Shown: positions 1 to 8,830, numbered from the stretch's first letter. The stretch: DNA of 64,000 nt from Porphyromonas sp. COT-239 OH1446 (GCF_000768875.1 NZ_JRAO01000005.1:1-64000), one strand, 5' to 3'. Translations and numbers: made by a program. The notes: generated by a model from the letters alone, not told the origin.

Positions 1-336
1 CTCGATGCCGTAGGTCTCTTCGGCCAAATCCACCAAGAGCTTATAGGCTTCATGACCCAAGCTCTCGCGCTTGAGGCGACTTTTGAGTACTCGGTTCTCC
101 TTACGGAGTTGGCGAAATTCTTCTCTCTCACTGAGCGTTAGATCGCTCTTGGGGGGCTGGGACGATTGCATAGGGCAGGAATGAGGTTTGTCTTCAAGAT
201 CAAATTTACGAATCCAATCGAGAAGTACACCATGGGAAATCTTGTACTTGTTCTCGATGGCGTGTTTGCTCTGTGGACCACTCAGGTACTCCTCGATGAT
301 CGCAAGGCGTTCAAAATCGCTAGATGCTGCGGGCAT
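1..336 (-). CDS. Transposase OrfA-like protein (partial, runs off window)
   Basis: An open minus-strand frame from ATG at 336 to base 1 gives 112 codons without a stop. The N-terminal half (FERLAIIEEYLSG, then SKHAIENKYKISHGVLLDWIRKF) looks like the helix-turn-helix of IS3/IS911-type OrfA proteins, where a short basic HTH protein binds the element's ends. The C-terminal half (EEFRQLRKENRVLKSRLKRE) is a charged heptad-like coiled coil, the usual leucine-zipper position in OrfA. A programmed frameshift into OrfB would lie beyond the left edge and cannot be checked. Small plus-strand frames over this stretch are antisense shadows. Confidence 0.75.
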   Translation of the reverse strand, partial: MPAASSDFERLAIIEEYLSGPQSKHAIENKYKISHGVLLDWIRKFDLEDKPHSCPMQSSQPPKSDLTLSEREEFRQLRKENRVLKSRLKRESLGHEAYKLLVDLAEETYGIE

Positions 337-383
337 AATCAATAGGAATTGGGCTCCACCCACTGTCAACTTTTTTCAGTACA
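1..383 (-). mobile_element. IS3-family-like insertion sequence, left-terminal part
   Basis: The element enters from the window's left edge and ends near position 383. Read on the minus strand its terminus begins TGTACTG, followed by an A-rich run and GTTGACA, which resembles an IS3-type terminal inverted repeat starting with TG. The first transposase ORF starts 47 bases inside this end. The other end, the second ORF and any target duplication lie outside the window, so family assignment rests on the orfA-like protein and the terminus. A 23-bp-lattice repeat cluster starts right beside the junction. Confidence 0.7.
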
Positions 384-387
384 CGAC

Positions 388-478
388 AGGTCTCCGTCGA
401 GGTGCTATCTATACCTCCATCGAGTCTCCAGCTGCACCTCCGTCGAGATCCTATCTAGCTGCTCGATGGAGCTCTCGG
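388..478. repeat. Intergenic 23-bp-lattice repeat, cluster A
   Basis: This gap between the IS end and the sigma-54 activator holds degenerate copies of the repeat family seen in six other gaps. The CTATCTA words at 405 and 451 are 46 bp apart (2 x 23), and each is next to a CGTCGAG-type word. The remainder to 593 is C-rich with no recognisable gene. Confidence 0.6.
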
Positions 479-593
479 TAGCTGCTCCATTGCCCCTCCC
501 CCTCGCCCATGCCTCCACCCCCTCCCCCTCGTCGAGGCTTCACCCCCTCGTGCAGCATCGAGGAAGGAGAACGGTAGGGCAGGGGAATTTGCC

Positions 594-601
594 TATCTTT
601 G
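594..601 (+). promoter_or_regulatory. -7 promoter box (TATCTTTG)
   Basis: Exact match to the Bacteroidetes TAnnTTTG -7 element, 17 bases before the ATG of the sigma-54 activator. It would start the sigma-54 activator-lptE-secG transcript with a short leader. No clear -33 TTG element was seen. Confidence 0.7.
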
Positions 602-618
602 TATGACAAAAAGGCAGT

Positions 619-1914
619 ATGAACACAGATACACAACAGGTCAAGCAACGCTTCGGGATCATTGGCTCTAGCCCCTTGCTCGAGCGTGCTCTACAGGTCG
701 CCCTACAGGTTGCCCCGACGGATATGTCCGTCCTGGTCATGGGCGAGAGTGGGGTGGGGAAGGAGATCTTCCCCAAGATCATTCATCAGCATAGCGCACG
801 CAAGCATGGCCCTTATATTGCGGTCAATTGTGGCGCAATTCCCGAGGGGACAATTGACTCGGAGCTCTTCGGCCATCTCAAGGGCTCGTTCACCGGTGCG
901 ATCACAGACCGTAAGGGTTACTTCCAGGAGGCCTCTAGTGGGACGATCTTCCTCGACGAGGTGGGTGAGCTGCCGATGGCCACACAGGCACGCCTCTTGC
1001 GTGTGCTCGAGACGGGTGAATTCATCCCCGTCGGGGCGAGTGCAGCCCTGCGGACAGATGTGCGTATCGTTGCTGCGACCAATGTCAATCTGCGTGAGGC
1101 TGTCGCTCGAGGGCGATTTCGAGAGGATCTGCTCTTTCGCCTCAATACCGTACCCATCGAGGTACCACCGCTGCGTAGCCGCAGTGGCGATATTGCCTTG
1201 CTCTTCCGTTACTTCGCCGCCCAGAGCTCGGAGCGTTACTCGATGCCTCCGCTACGCCTAACGCCCGAGGCCCGTGCCCTGCTCGAGCAGTACCGTTGGC
1301 CTGGTAATATTCGAGAGCTGCGCAACCTGACGGATCGGATCAGCGTGCTGGAGGCCGAGCGAGAGATCTCTGCCGAGACCCTCGCCCGCTACCTAGAGCC
1401 CGAGACTCCGATGGAGCTACACCCTGCGCTGCGGTTGATCGATCGTGCGGACGCCTCCTCGGGCTTCAGCAACGAGCGGGAGATCCTCTATCAGGTGCTC
1501 TTCGACCTGCGCAAGGATGTGGCAGAGCTCAAGAGCCTCATCGGCAAGATCATGCAGGGTAAGGTCAAGATCCCCAGCAATGGAGAGCTGGGTGAGCTCT
1601 CCCCGAGCGAGTTCATTCGCCCCACACCTCCTCCTCGGGTCGCCTACGAGGCAGACGAGGCTTCGCCCTACGTCTCGACCCTCCCACCCTCGGCCCGAGC
1701 CGATGTCGAGGAGGTACATACCATAGAGCTCATTGACGAACCGACCCCCGAGATACAGCTCTCGCCCCGCACACTCGAGCAGGTGGAGCGGGAGGAGATC
1801 ACCTCTGCCCTGCTCAGACACTCAGGTCGCAGGCGTGCTGCTGCCAAGGATCTCAAGATCTCTGAGCGAACTCTCTATCGTAAGATCAAAGAATATGGCC
1901 TCGAAGACCTCTAA
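619..1914 (+). CDS. Sigma-54-dependent transcriptional activator (AAA+ and Fis HTH)
   Basis: A 431-residue enhancer-binding protein that should remodel RNA polymerase-sigma54 by ATP hydrolysis. Visible parts in order are Walker A GESGVGKE (about residue 43), the sigma-54 contact loop as GSFTGA (usual GAFTGA, first Ala to Ser), Walker B GTIFLDEVGE, the arginine-containing sensor region (REDLLFRLNTVPIEVPPLRSR), a roughly 100-residue acidic linker, and a C-terminal Fis-type HTH ending RRRAAAKDLKISERTLYRKIKEYGL. There is no receiver or other sensory domain, so the input signal is not evident. Its stop overlaps the lptE start by 20 bases, so the two are translationally linked. The order activator-lptE-TPR-secG fits the Bacteroidales pattern. 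Confidence 0.9.
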   Translation: MNTDTQQVKQRFGIIGSSPLLERALQVALQVAPTDMSVLVMGESGVGKEIFPKIIHQHSARKHGPYIAVNCGAIPEGTIDSELFGHLKGSFTGAITDRKGYFQEASSGTIFLDEVGELPMATQARLLRVLETGEFIPVGASAALRTDVRIVAATNVNLREAVARGRFREDLLFRLNTVPIEVPPLRSRSGDIALLFRYFAAQSSERYSMPPLRLTPEARALLEQYRWPGNIRELRNLTDRISVLEAEREISAETLARYLEPETPMELHPALRLIDRADASSGFSNEREILYQVLFDLRKDVAELKSLIGKIMQGKVKIPSNGELGELSPSEFIRPTPPPRVAYEADEASPYVSTLPPSARADVEEVHTIELIDEPTPEIQLSPRTLEQVEREEITSALLRHSGRRRAAAKDLKISERTLYRKIKEYGLEDL

Positions 1915-2425
1915 GATCCTCTCTCGAGCAGTGGCCCTGAGCCTGCTCTTTCTGCCCCTCGTCTCGGGCTGTAGTATCAGCTACAAGTTCAATGGTGGCT
2001 CGATCGACTACACTCGTCTCAAGAGTATCGTGATCGCAGATGTAAACAACCGAGCCCCTATTGTCTATCCGCCTTTTGCGGTGAACTTCACCGAGGGGCT
2101 TAAGGACTTCTACACCCGACGTACCCGTCTCGATCTCGTACCCCGAGGTGGAGATCTCGAGCTTGAGTGTACCATTACGGGCTATGAACTCACCCCTATG
2201 GCGGTCAAAGAGGATAATTTCGCTGAGCGAACTCTCTTTGTCGTAACGGTCAGGGTGCGCTATGTCAATCATGACAACAGCAAGGAGAGCTTCGAGCGTA
2301 GCTTCCGAGCGCAGCGAGACTTCGACCGCTCGACCCCCTTCTCTAGTGTGCAGGATGCCCTGCTCGAGGAGATCACCGAAGATCTGATCAAACAGATCTA
2401 CAATGCTACGATCGAGAATTGGTAA
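1895..2425 (+). CDS. lptE: LptE-like LPS-assembly lipoprotein
   Basis: A 176-residue predicted lipoprotein. The start was chosen at the internal ATG (1895), because only this gives a clean signal peptide (MASKTSKILSRAVALSLLFL) ending in a lipobox LVSGC with Cys26. The mature part (CSISYKFNGGSIDY, then AVNFTEGLKDFYTRRTRLDLV) fits Bacteroidetes LptE-family proteins, which plug the LptD barrel that inserts LPS in the outer membrane. It overlaps the end of the upstream activator gene by 20 bases and is followed 13 bases later by the TPR-like gene. Family assignment comes from motif and neighbourhood; no alignment was run. Confidence 0.82.
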   Translation: MASKTSKILSRAVALSLLFLPLVSGCSISYKFNGGSIDYTRLKSIVIADVNNRAPIVYPPFAVNFTEGLKDFYTRRTRLDLVPRGGDLELECTITGYELTPMAVKEDNFAERTLFVVTVRVRYVNHDNSKESFERSFRAQRDFDRSTPFSSVQDALLEEITEDLIKQIYNATIENW

Positions 2426-2438
2426 CCCCACGACCACG

Positions 2439-3149
2439 ATGACCCGAGACGAGCTAAACGACCTCTTGAGGCATCCACAGCACCTCTCGAGCCAAACCCT
2501 ACAACCCCTCAGAGAGTTGCTCGAGGCTTATCCTTACTGCTCGAGCTTTGCCTTCCTCTACCTCTACAACCTCGCCCTCGTCGAGGATGTCCGCTATAGC
2601 TCTGAGCTCCGACGTCTAGCCCTCCATTTGCCCTCCAGGGCCCGACTCTATAGTCTTGTCGAGGGGGATCCCGAGCCTGAGCTGGAGGTCGGGTCTCGGG
2701 ATGAAGCTCCAAGCCCCTTTGACCTCATCGATAGCTTCCTCGAGCAGGAGCAGGCCTTAGGTCGAGAGCTACCCTCCGACCTCGGCTACGAGGGACAGAG
2801 CTCCTCGAGGGACGATTATTTCGCTAGTCGAGAGGGCCGAGAGCTGCTCGAGACGGGTGAGCCCTTAGAGCCCGAGGCGGATCTTCCAGCCCTTGACCTC
2901 TCGGAGGCTATTTGCACATTCCCCGAGAGGACTTCATCCTCCAGCTCTACACCATCTGTACAGGACGAGGAGCTACAGGAGGAGCTCTTCACTGAGACCC
3001 TCGCTCGCATCTACATTCAGCAGGGGCACTACGAAAAGGCTCTGCGCATTATACGCTCTATTAGTTTGAATTATCCAAAAAAAAGCCTTTACTTTGCAGA
3101 CCAAATAAGATTTCTAGAGAGATTGATCAATAACAATAAATTAAGATAG
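2439..3149 (+). CDS. Hypothetical TPR-like protein between lptE and secG
   Basis: A 236-residue protein without signal peptide, probably cytoplasmic. The start at ATG 2439 follows the lptE stop by 13 bases. The N-terminal part (LLRHPQHLSSQTLQPLRELLEAYPYCSSFAFLYLYNL in pieces) is helical, the middle is acidic and Glu/Ser-rich, and the C-terminus (ETLARIYIQQGHYEKALRII, then LNYPKKSLYFADQI) looks like one tetratricopeptide unit. The DNA becomes A/T-richer after about 3060. A protein at this place upstream of secG is common in Bacteroidales, but I know of no assigned function; adjacency suggests a link to secretion or envelope assembly. Confidence 0.7.
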   Translation: MTRDELNDLLRHPQHLSSQTLQPLRELLEAYPYCSSFAFLYLYNLALVEDVRYSSELRRLALHLPSRARLYSLVEGDPEPELEVGSRDEAPSPFDLIDSFLEQEQALGRELPSDLGYEGQSSSRDDYFASREGRELLETGEPLEPEADLPALDLSEAICTFPERTSSSSSTPSVQDEELQEELFTETLARIYIQQGHYEKALRIIRSISLNYPKKSLYFADQIRFLERLINNNKLR

Positions 3150-3155
3150 AAATAT

Positions 3156-3557
3156 ATGTTCATCTACACCTTCCTCACTGTTCTCATCGTCTTGGCCTCT
3201 CTGTCCTTGATCTTTGTCGTTATGATACAGAAGTCTAAGGGGGGCGGGCTTGCATCGGCCTTCTCGGCCAACAACAACATCATGGGTGTGCGCAAGACAA
3301 CTGACGTCGTAGAGCGTACCACATGGTGGCTCGTAGGTATTGTCGTGGGGCTCAGTATCCTCTCTACAGCCTTCTATACTCGTGGTGGCGATAGCCAGAG
3401 TACTCAGCTACAGCGTGCTGTCGAGCAGCGTGCTATCTCTGCTCCTGCGCTGCCTGCTGCTCCTGTCTTTGGTGGCGATACCCCTAGCGCAGAGCCCACA
3501 GCTACAGAGGCCACGCCTAGTCAGCCTACGACGCCCGAGAGCAGTACGGGTAACTAA
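3156..3557 (+). CDS. secG: Preprotein translocase subunit SecG
   Basis: A 133-residue inner-membrane protein. Two transmembrane segments (about 2-20 and 55-73) flank the SecG hallmark loop: IQKSKGGGLASAF, then a MGVRKTTDVVERTTW stretch. SecG assists SecYE and SecA in protein export. A Pro/Ala/Thr-rich tail of about 45 residues follows, longer than in E. coli SecG but not unusual in Bacteroidetes. It is last in the unit with lptE, six bases after the TPR-like gene, and a strong hairpin terminator follows. Confidence 0.93.
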   Translation: MFIYTFLTVLIVLASLSLIFVVMIQKSKGGGLASAFSANNNIMGVRKTTDVVERTTWWLVGIVVGLSILSTAFYTRGGDSQSTQLQRAVEQRAISAPALPAAPVFGGDTPSAEPTATEATPSQPTTPESSTGN

Positions 3558-3605
3558 TCTCAAGGTATATATGAGTCCGTCCCACTCGGGACAGGTAACC
3601 CCATA

Positions 3606-3637
3606 GGGCTGTCATCGTAGCGATGACAGCCCTCTTT
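3606..3637 (+). terminator. Rho-independent terminator after secG
   Basis: Perfect 12-bp stem (GGGCTGTCATCG at 3606-3617 with its complement at 3621-3632), three-base loop, followed by TCTTT. It closes the sigma-54 activator-secG operon. Confidence 0.85.
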
Positions 3638-3695
3638 GTATCTCCTCCGTTACTCGAGCAAGATCTTACCTCGAGATAGGGTAAGCAAAAATGAG

Positions 3696-3703
3696 TACCT
3701 TTG
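3696..3703 (+). promoter_or_regulatory. -7 promoter box (TACCTTTG) for sialidase
   Basis: Exact TAnnTTTG match between the secG terminator and the sialidase gene. It implies a leader of about 100 bases before the signal-peptide ATG at 3809. Confidence 0.6.
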
Positions 3704-3808
3704 GGGAGCATTGTGCAAGACCTCGCCTCAGAGCCCTGCATGAGTGCGCCCATAACCCCTGGCTTGGGGCATTTGACAATAAATATCTATCCCTTACAGA
3801 CAAATCTT

Positions 3809-6097
3809 ATGATGAAGCGAAAAATCTTCTTGGGCCTGGCTCTTGCCCTCTTTACCCTCCCGAGCTTGGAGGCGCAGCATAAGCGAACCTACATAGAGCT
3901 TGATGGAGAGCGGCAGTACCTTAGTGTCCCAGCCCATACGGACTTCGACATGAGTCGAGAGGGCAGCTATACGATCAGCTATTGGTTCTGGGGGGCTCGT
4001 ACCCAAGCCTATACTTCGGGGCAGCGCATCCTCTCTCGAGCCAGCTCCGCCGTAGCCAACGAGTATCCACGCTTCGGATACGAACTTCTAGCCCTGCGCA
4101 ACACGCAGAGCAACTTCTCTGGTTACTCCCTCCAGCAGTATTTGGACAGAGAGACTAATCGCTCGAGTACCGCCTGGGTACACTCCCCCGAGAGGGCTGA
4201 GATACGCTCTTGGCATCATGTGGCCTTCGTGATCGATCGAGAGGGAGGGCAGATATCGCTCTATGTTGATGCTCAGTTGCAGAGTAGTGTTCCTGCCAAG
4301 GCCTTTGAAGCTTTTGAAGTGCAGGGGAGCCAGCCAGTGCTCATCGGCTGCTCGCGTGATGCTAAGGGCAATCCGAGTGGCTACTTCGGAGGGAGACTGG
4401 ACAATGTCCGCTTCTACCATCGTGCCCTAACGATCGGAGAAGTGAAGCGAGACCTTAGCAGCGTGTACTCTAGGCCAAAGATTAAAGGCCTTGTAGCAGC
4501 TTTTGACTTCGATAGTTATCGCCCTGGAGATACCTCGATCACTGACGCTACGGGCAGGCATACCGCCCAGCTACATGGTTTTGCCTCGGGGCTTGATCAT
4601 CCTCTTGTCCGTACCTTTGCCGAGACTAAGACCAATGGTAATCTGATTGGCCGTGGAGAGGCACAGGCCTTGAGCTCTCTAGCCCTCGGCCTTGCTCGTG
4701 TAGACCGTATCAGAGAACTTTCGGTGTCGCTCGAAGGGACAACGAGCCTCGAAGATATTAGAGCCCTCAAGCTCTACGCCACTGAGGTGTGCGATCGCTT
4801 TGACCATCGAAGCCCTGGGCTGTTGATTGCTCAGACAGATAAGATCGAGACATTGAGTAGGCTCATTGCTGTTAAGGGAAGTCCCCGGATTGACCATGGT
4901 ACCAAGCTTTGGCTCGTGGCTGATATTGCCCCTTCAGCTGGGGAGGGCAACCTCGTGGCCACACAGGTCAAGAGTATTAGCTTCGCCTCCAAGGCAAAGA
5001 AACCCTTCGTCCCCGAGGCTCAAGTGCATCGTCAGGAGATTGTCCTCGAGCGCACACTCGTTTGGACCCCAGGAGAGCAGGGGGCTGCTAGCTACCGTAT
5101 CCCCGCTATCGTGCGGATGGATGATGGCTCGCTCGTAGCCTCGATAGACCGCCGTAAGAACAGCGACTACGACCTACCTGAGGATATTGATGTAGAGGTC
5201 AAGATCAGCCATGATGAGGGCAAGACCTGGAGCGAACCCATCACCGTTGCCCGAGGCACTGCAGCCCATGGCTACGGCGATGCTGCGATGGTGAGCGACG
5301 GCAAGACGATCCACATGGTGATGGTTGCGGGCTCGGGCCTCTGGGCTTACCCCAGCAGTGCTCAGAAGGCGATGGAGATGTACTACACGCAGAGCACCGA
5401 TGGCGGACGCAGCTGGACTCCTGTGCGGGAGATCACCTCGGAGGTCTATACCGATCGTTACCCCAATGGAGGGTTCTTCGGCTCGGGGAATGGACTGATT
5501 ACCAGCCGTGGGCGCATCGCTTTCGTCGCTGCTATGCGTGTTGATCCACGATGGGGAGGACAGATGGACAACGTCATGGTCTACTCCGATGATCAGGGCA
5601 AGAGCTGGAAGGCCTCTCCAGTGGCTCGTGCCAATGGAGACGAGTCGAAGATCGTCGAGCTCTCGAGCGGAGAGCTGCTCATCTCCAGTCGTAACCGTGC
5701 TGGCGGGGCAAACGACCGCACCTTCGTCGTCTCGGCAGACCATGGGCAGACTTGGTCTACGCCTGGCACCTGGAGAGAGCTGCGGGGTAATGCCTGCAAT
5801 GCCTCTCTGACACGCTACAGCACTACCCGAGAGGGCAAGGCTCACAATGTGCTGCTACATACGCTACTGCACTCGGCCAAGCGAGAGCGTCTGACGCTGT
5901 TCCTCAGCGATGACGACGGGCGCAGCTGGCCTGTAAGCCGGGTGATCTGCGAGGGAGAGGCGGCCTATAGCGAGCTGGTCGTCTTCCCCGATGGCTCGAT
6001 CGGGATCATCTCGGAGGAGAATGACCGTCCTGCCTACGATATCTACTTCACCCGAGTGTCCCTAGAGTGGCTCATGAAGGGTAAGAACAAGAAATAA
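3809..6097 (+). CDS. Exo-alpha-sialidase (GH33) with LamG-like domain
   Basis: A 762-residue secreted enzyme predicted to release terminal sialic acid from host glycoproteins. The start at 3809 gives the signal peptide MMKRKIFLGLALALFTLPSLEAQ; the frame is open further upstream but without a secretory signal. Residues about 27-215 resemble a laminin-G/concanavalin domain (TYIELDGERQYLSV ... GGRLDNVRFYHRALT). The catalytic propeller begins near residue 425 with the RIP motif (SYRIPAIVRMDDGS), and five Asp-box repeats follow: SHDEGKTW, STDGGRSW, SDDQGKSW, SADHGQTW and SDDDGRSW. This architecture matches the large sialidases of oral Bacteroidetes. The zinc exporter gene follows after 13 bases and may be co-transcribed. 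Confidence 0.93.
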   Translation: MMKRKIFLGLALALFTLPSLEAQHKRTYIELDGERQYLSVPAHTDFDMSREGSYTISYWFWGARTQAYTSGQRILSRASSAVANEYPRFGYELLALRNTQSNFSGYSLQQYLDRETNRSSTAWVHSPERAEIRSWHHVAFVIDREGGQISLYVDAQLQSSVPAKAFEAFEVQGSQPVLIGCSRDAKGNPSGYFGGRLDNVRFYHRALTIGEVKRDLSSVYSRPKIKGLVAAFDFDSYRPGDTSITDATGRHTAQLHGFASGLDHPLVRTFAETKTNGNLIGRGEAQALSSLALGLARVDRIRELSVSLEGTTSLEDIRALKLYATEVCDRFDHRSPGLLIAQTDKIETLSRLIAVKGSPRIDHGTKLWLVADIAPSAGEGNLVATQVKSISFASKAKKPFVPEAQVHRQEIVLERTLVWTPGEQGAASYRIPAIVRMDDGSLVASIDRRKNSDYDLPEDIDVEVKISHDEGKTWSEPITVARGTAAHGYGDAAMVSDGKTIHMVMVAGSGLWAYPSSAQKAMEMYYTQSTDGGRSWTPVREITSEVYTDRYPNGGFFGSGNGLITSRGRIAFVAAMRVDPRWGGQMDNVMVYSDDQGKSWKASPVARANGDESKIVELSSGELLISSRNRAGGANDRTFVVSADHGQTWSTPGTWRELRGNACNASLTRYSTTREGKAHNVLLHTLLHSAKRERLTLFLSDDDGRSWPVSRVICEGEAAYSELVVFPDGSIGIISEENDRPAYDIYFTRVSLEWLMKGKNKK

Positions 6098-6110
6098 GAC
6101 TACAAAAACA

Positions 6111-7130
6111 ATGGCACACGATCACACACCTGGTGCCTGCTGCCACCATCACCATGAGCATCACCATCATGCTCATGGTGATCATCATCACAGCCATGGT
6201 CATCACCATGACCACGGACACGGCCATCATGGTCATCACCACCACCATCATCACCATCACCACCATGGGGGGCAGGGGAATATCCTCCTGGCCTTCGTGC
6301 TCAACCTCTTCTTCTGCATCATCGAATTCGTCGGAGGGATCCTCACGGGCAGCATTGCGATCCTCTCGGATGCTCTGCATGACCTCGGTGATGCTCTAGC
6401 CCTAGGTATTGCCTGGCGGCTTGAGAAGCTCTCCGGTAAGGGGAGAGATGAACGCTTCAGCTATGGCTACAAGCGTTTCTCTCTATTGGGGGCGTTGATG
6501 CTCTCGGTTATCCTCTTGGTCGGCTCGTTCTTTGTCATCAAGGAGGCTATCATCCGCCTCTGGTCGCCTGGCGAGCCTCACCCCCAGGGCATGATGCTCC
6601 TGGCCGTGCTGGGTCTTCTGATCAATGGTATAGCGGCTTGGCGCATGAGCGGTAGTAGCTCGCTGAGCGATCGCTCTATCCGCCTGCACTTGATGGAGGA
6701 TGTATTGGGTTGGCTCGCAGTGCTGGTAGTCAGTGTGGTGATGCACTTCGTTTACCTGCCCATCCTAGACCCCCTGCTCTCACTAGGGATTACGGCCTGG
6801 ATCCTGTACAATGTGTACTTCAACCTTCGGGACACGCTGCGGATCTTCCTACAGGCGATCCCCGAGGATGTGTGCTCGAAGGACTTCTGCCGTGAGGTGT
6901 CTGCCCTCGAGGGGGTGATCTCTCTGCACGACCTGCATATCTGGACGCTCAATGGGAGTGATCACATTGCCTCGGTACATATTGTTTACTGCCCAACGAC
7001 TCATGCTTCGGGTGAGAGTCTTGCAGAGCTCAAGTGCCGCATTCGAGAGCTAGCCTCTGCTCATGGCCTGGCACATATTACTATAGAGCTAGATCCCGAG
7101 GGTTCGAGTTGTGGGCTCGAGTGCTGCTAG
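6111..7130 (+). CDS. Cation diffusion facilitator (zinc efflux) with His-rich N-terminus
   Basis: A 339-residue CDF-family metal/proton antiporter, most like CzcD/ZitB zinc exporters. The N-terminal ~52 residues are an extreme metal-binding tail with about 33 histidines. Six transmembrane segments follow. Metal-site motifs are SDALHDLGD in TM2 and HLMEDVLGW in TM5. The C-terminal cytoplasmic domain (LHDLHIWTLNGSDHIASVHI) is the usual CDF dimerisation and metal-sensing fold, ending in a Cys-containing SSCGLECC tail. The gene lies 13 bases after the sialidase and ends at a terminator shared with convergent tyrS. Zinc is the best guess; Co, Cd or Ni cannot be excluded. Confidence 0.92.
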   Translation: MAHDHTPGACCHHHHEHHHHAHGDHHHSHGHHHDHGHGHHGHHHHHHHHHHHGGQGNILLAFVLNLFFCIIEFVGGILTGSIAILSDALHDLGDALALGIAWRLEKLSGKGRDERFSYGYKRFSLLGALMLSVILLVGSFFVIKEAIIRLWSPGEPHPQGMMLLAVLGLLINGIAAWRMSGSSSLSDRSIRLHLMEDVLGWLAVLVVSVVMHFVYLPILDPLLSLGITAWILYNVYFNLRDTLRIFLQAIPEDVCSKDFCREVSALEGVISLHDLHIWTLNGSDHIASVHIVYCPTTHASGESLAELKCRIRELASAHGLAHITIELDPEGSSCGLECC

Positions 7131-7151
7131 CTTCTAGTGCTCTGAGCGTGC

Positions 7152-7197
7152 AAACACTAGCCCCCAGGCTGCATTGGCAGCCTGGGGGCTAGTGTTT
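7152..7197. terminator. Bidirectional terminator between zinc exporter and tyrS
   Basis: Perfect 21-bp stem (7152-7172 with 7177-7197) and four-base loop. Arms begin AAACACTAGCCCCC, so each strand ends in a T-run (GTGTTTTG). It sits between two convergent genes and should stop transcription from both sides. Confidence 0.9.
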
Positions 7198-7215
7198 TGT
7201 CGTGTGGAGAAGAGC

Positions 7216-8511
7216 TTACTCTGCTATGAGTAGGTAATAGCTCTTCTTGCCTCTTTGTACGAGGAGGTACTGGTCTGCGATGAGGTCGGAGCGTTCGATG
7301 AGGAGCTCATGGTCGCTGACCTTCTCCTTGTTGATGGAGAGACCGCCTGCCTGTACGAGCTTGCGCAGCTCGCCCTTGGAGGGGAGGACTGCGGTCTCCT
7401 CGGTCAGTAGGTCTATGATCTTGATGCCTTCGGCCAGCTTATTCCTAGTAATCGTGAATTGGGGTACTCCCTCGAAAACTGAGAGGATCATCTCCTTGGA
7501 GAGTCGCTGGAGCTGCTCCTTAGTTCCCTGACCGAAGAGGATGTTGGAGGCTTCGACAGCGGCCTCGTACTCCTCTCTGCTGTGTACCATGACGGTGATC
7601 TCCTCGGCGAGGCGACGCTGTAGTGGGCGCAGGTGAGCGGCCTGAGCCTGCTCGGCCTCGAGGGCAGCGATCTCCTCCTGGCTGAGGGTCGTGAAGATGC
7701 GGATGTAGCGAGCTGCATCGGCGTCGCTCACGTTGAGCCAGAACTGATAGAAGGCATAGGGGCTTGTGCGTTTGGGGTCAAGCCAAACGTTGCCACTCTC
7801 GGTCTTGCCGAACTTCCCTCCGTCGGCCTTGGTGATCAGCGGGCAAGTCAGCCCATAGGCTTCGCCTCCATCCTTGCGGCGGATGAGCTCTGTGCCCGTG
7901 GTGATATTGCCCCACTGGTCAGAGCCCCCCATCTGTAGCTTACAGCCCATGTGTCGGTAGAGGTGGAGGAAGTCGTAGCCCTGAAGCAGCTGGTAGCTAA
8001 ACTCGGTGAAGGACATCCCCTCGCTGCTCTCACCATTGAGACGCTTCTTGACCGAATCCTTGGCCATCATGTAGTTTACAGTGATGTGCTTGCCGATGTC
8101 TCGGATGAACTCGAGGAAGCTAAACTCCCGCATCCAGTCATAATTATTTACTAGCACAGCGGCGTTGGGAGCATCACTATCGAAGTCGAGGAAGTGAGCT
8201 AGTTGCTTCTTGATGCACTCTTGGTTGTGGCGCAGTGTTTGCTCGTCCAGGAGGTTACGCTCGCTGCTCTTCATCGAGGGGTCGCCGATCATCCCCGTTG
8301 CGCCCCCAATTAGGGCGATAGGGCGATGACCTGCGAGCTGTAGGTGGCGCAGCATCATGACCCCGACTAGGTGGCCGATATGCAGTGAGTCGGCTGTAGG
8401 GTCGATGCCAAGGTAGGCCGAGATCTGCTCCTTGGCCAGTAGCTCCTCTACCCCAGGCATGAAGTCGTGGAGCATACCTCGCCAGCGAAGCTCTTCAATA
8501 AAATTTTTCAT
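7216..8511 (-). CDS. tyrS: Tyrosyl-tRNA synthetase
   Basis: A 431-residue class I aminoacyl-tRNA synthetase charging tRNA-Tyr. The start at ATG 8511 ([14 protein letters not shown]) is typical; the open frame continues upstream without homology. Seen are the HIGH signature (SLHIGHLVG), a tyrosine/tRNA pocket region ([12 protein letters not shown]), the KMSKS equivalent KFGKTESGN, and a C-terminal S4 RNA-binding domain ([17 protein letters not shown]). It is monocistronic, with a -7 box about 50 bases upstream and a shared terminator downstream. Confidence 0.96.
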   Translation of the reverse strand: MKNFIEELRWRGMLHDFMPGVEELLAKEQISAYLGIDPTADSLHIGHLVGVMMLRHLQLAGHRPIALIGGATGMIGDPSMKSSERNLLDEQTLRHNQECIKKQLAHFLDFDSDAPNAAVLVNNYDWMREFSFLEFIRDIGKHITVNYMMAKDSVKKRLNGESSEGMSFTEFSYQLLQGYDFLHLYRHMGCKLQMGGSDQWGNITTGTELIRRKDGGEAYGLTCPLITKADGGKFGKTESGNVWLDPKRTSPYAFYQFWLNVSDADAARYIRIFTTLSQEEIAALEAEQAQAAHLRPLQRRLAEEITVMVHSREEYEAAVEASNILFGQGTKEQLQRLSKEMILSVFEGVPQFTITRNKLAEGIKIIDLLTEETAVLPSKGELRKLVQAGGLSINKEKVSDHELLIERSDLIADQYLLVQRGKKSYYLLIAE

Positions 8512-8562
8512 ACAGCTATATCTGTGTGTAATACCGTAATTGTAGCTTTTGCAATGAGTCGA

Positions 8563-8570
8563 CAAAGGTA
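8563..8570 (-). promoter_or_regulatory. -7 promoter box (TACCTTTG) for tyrS
   Basis: Exact TAnnTTTG on the minus strand, giving tyrS a leader of about 45 bases. No T-box-like structure was recognised in that leader. Confidence 0.7.
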
Positions 8571-8667
8571 CAGATAATTCTTTGTTTGTAGCATCGTCCA
8601 CTTGGTGTGCATATTTGCTCGCCTCCCGAGGTCAGACCTGCCCAAGGCGTGGGGAGGTGAGGGCTAT

Positions 8668-8830
8668 GTGCTTGATGGGCTCTCGGTGGAGCTCCGTCTG
8701 AGTCTCCACTTCGATCCAAATAGGACTTCGGTGGTGATCCTATCTAAGCCTCTACTTCGATCCCAATAGGACTTCGGCAGAGCTCTCGTCTAGGCCTTCA
8801 CCCTCGATCTCGATAGGGTCTCAAGAATGG
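8668..8830. repeat. Intergenic 23-bp-lattice repeat, cluster B
   Basis: The gap 8512-9021 carries divergent promoters for tyrS and rel, and this repeat block. TAGGACTTCGG occurs at 8721 and 8767, 46 bp apart, within near-identical stretches beginning near 8703 and 8750. A reverse-oriented CCTATCTAAG lies between them. No coding potential was seen. Confidence 0.75.

Noticed and set aside
188-648. Three overlapping small frames on both strands before the sigma-54 activator.
   Set aside because: They run antisense to the transposase or through the repeat cluster, with no ribosome site or recognisable protein.
5174-5845. A 223-codon minus-strand frame inside the sialidase gene.
   Set aside because: Antisense shadow; the plus strand has five Asp boxes and a signal peptide.
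6072-6399. Met/Val-rich minus-strand frame and Ile/Thr-rich plus-strand frame over the His tract.
   Set aside because: They are shadows of CAC/CAT repeats inside the zinc exporter gene.
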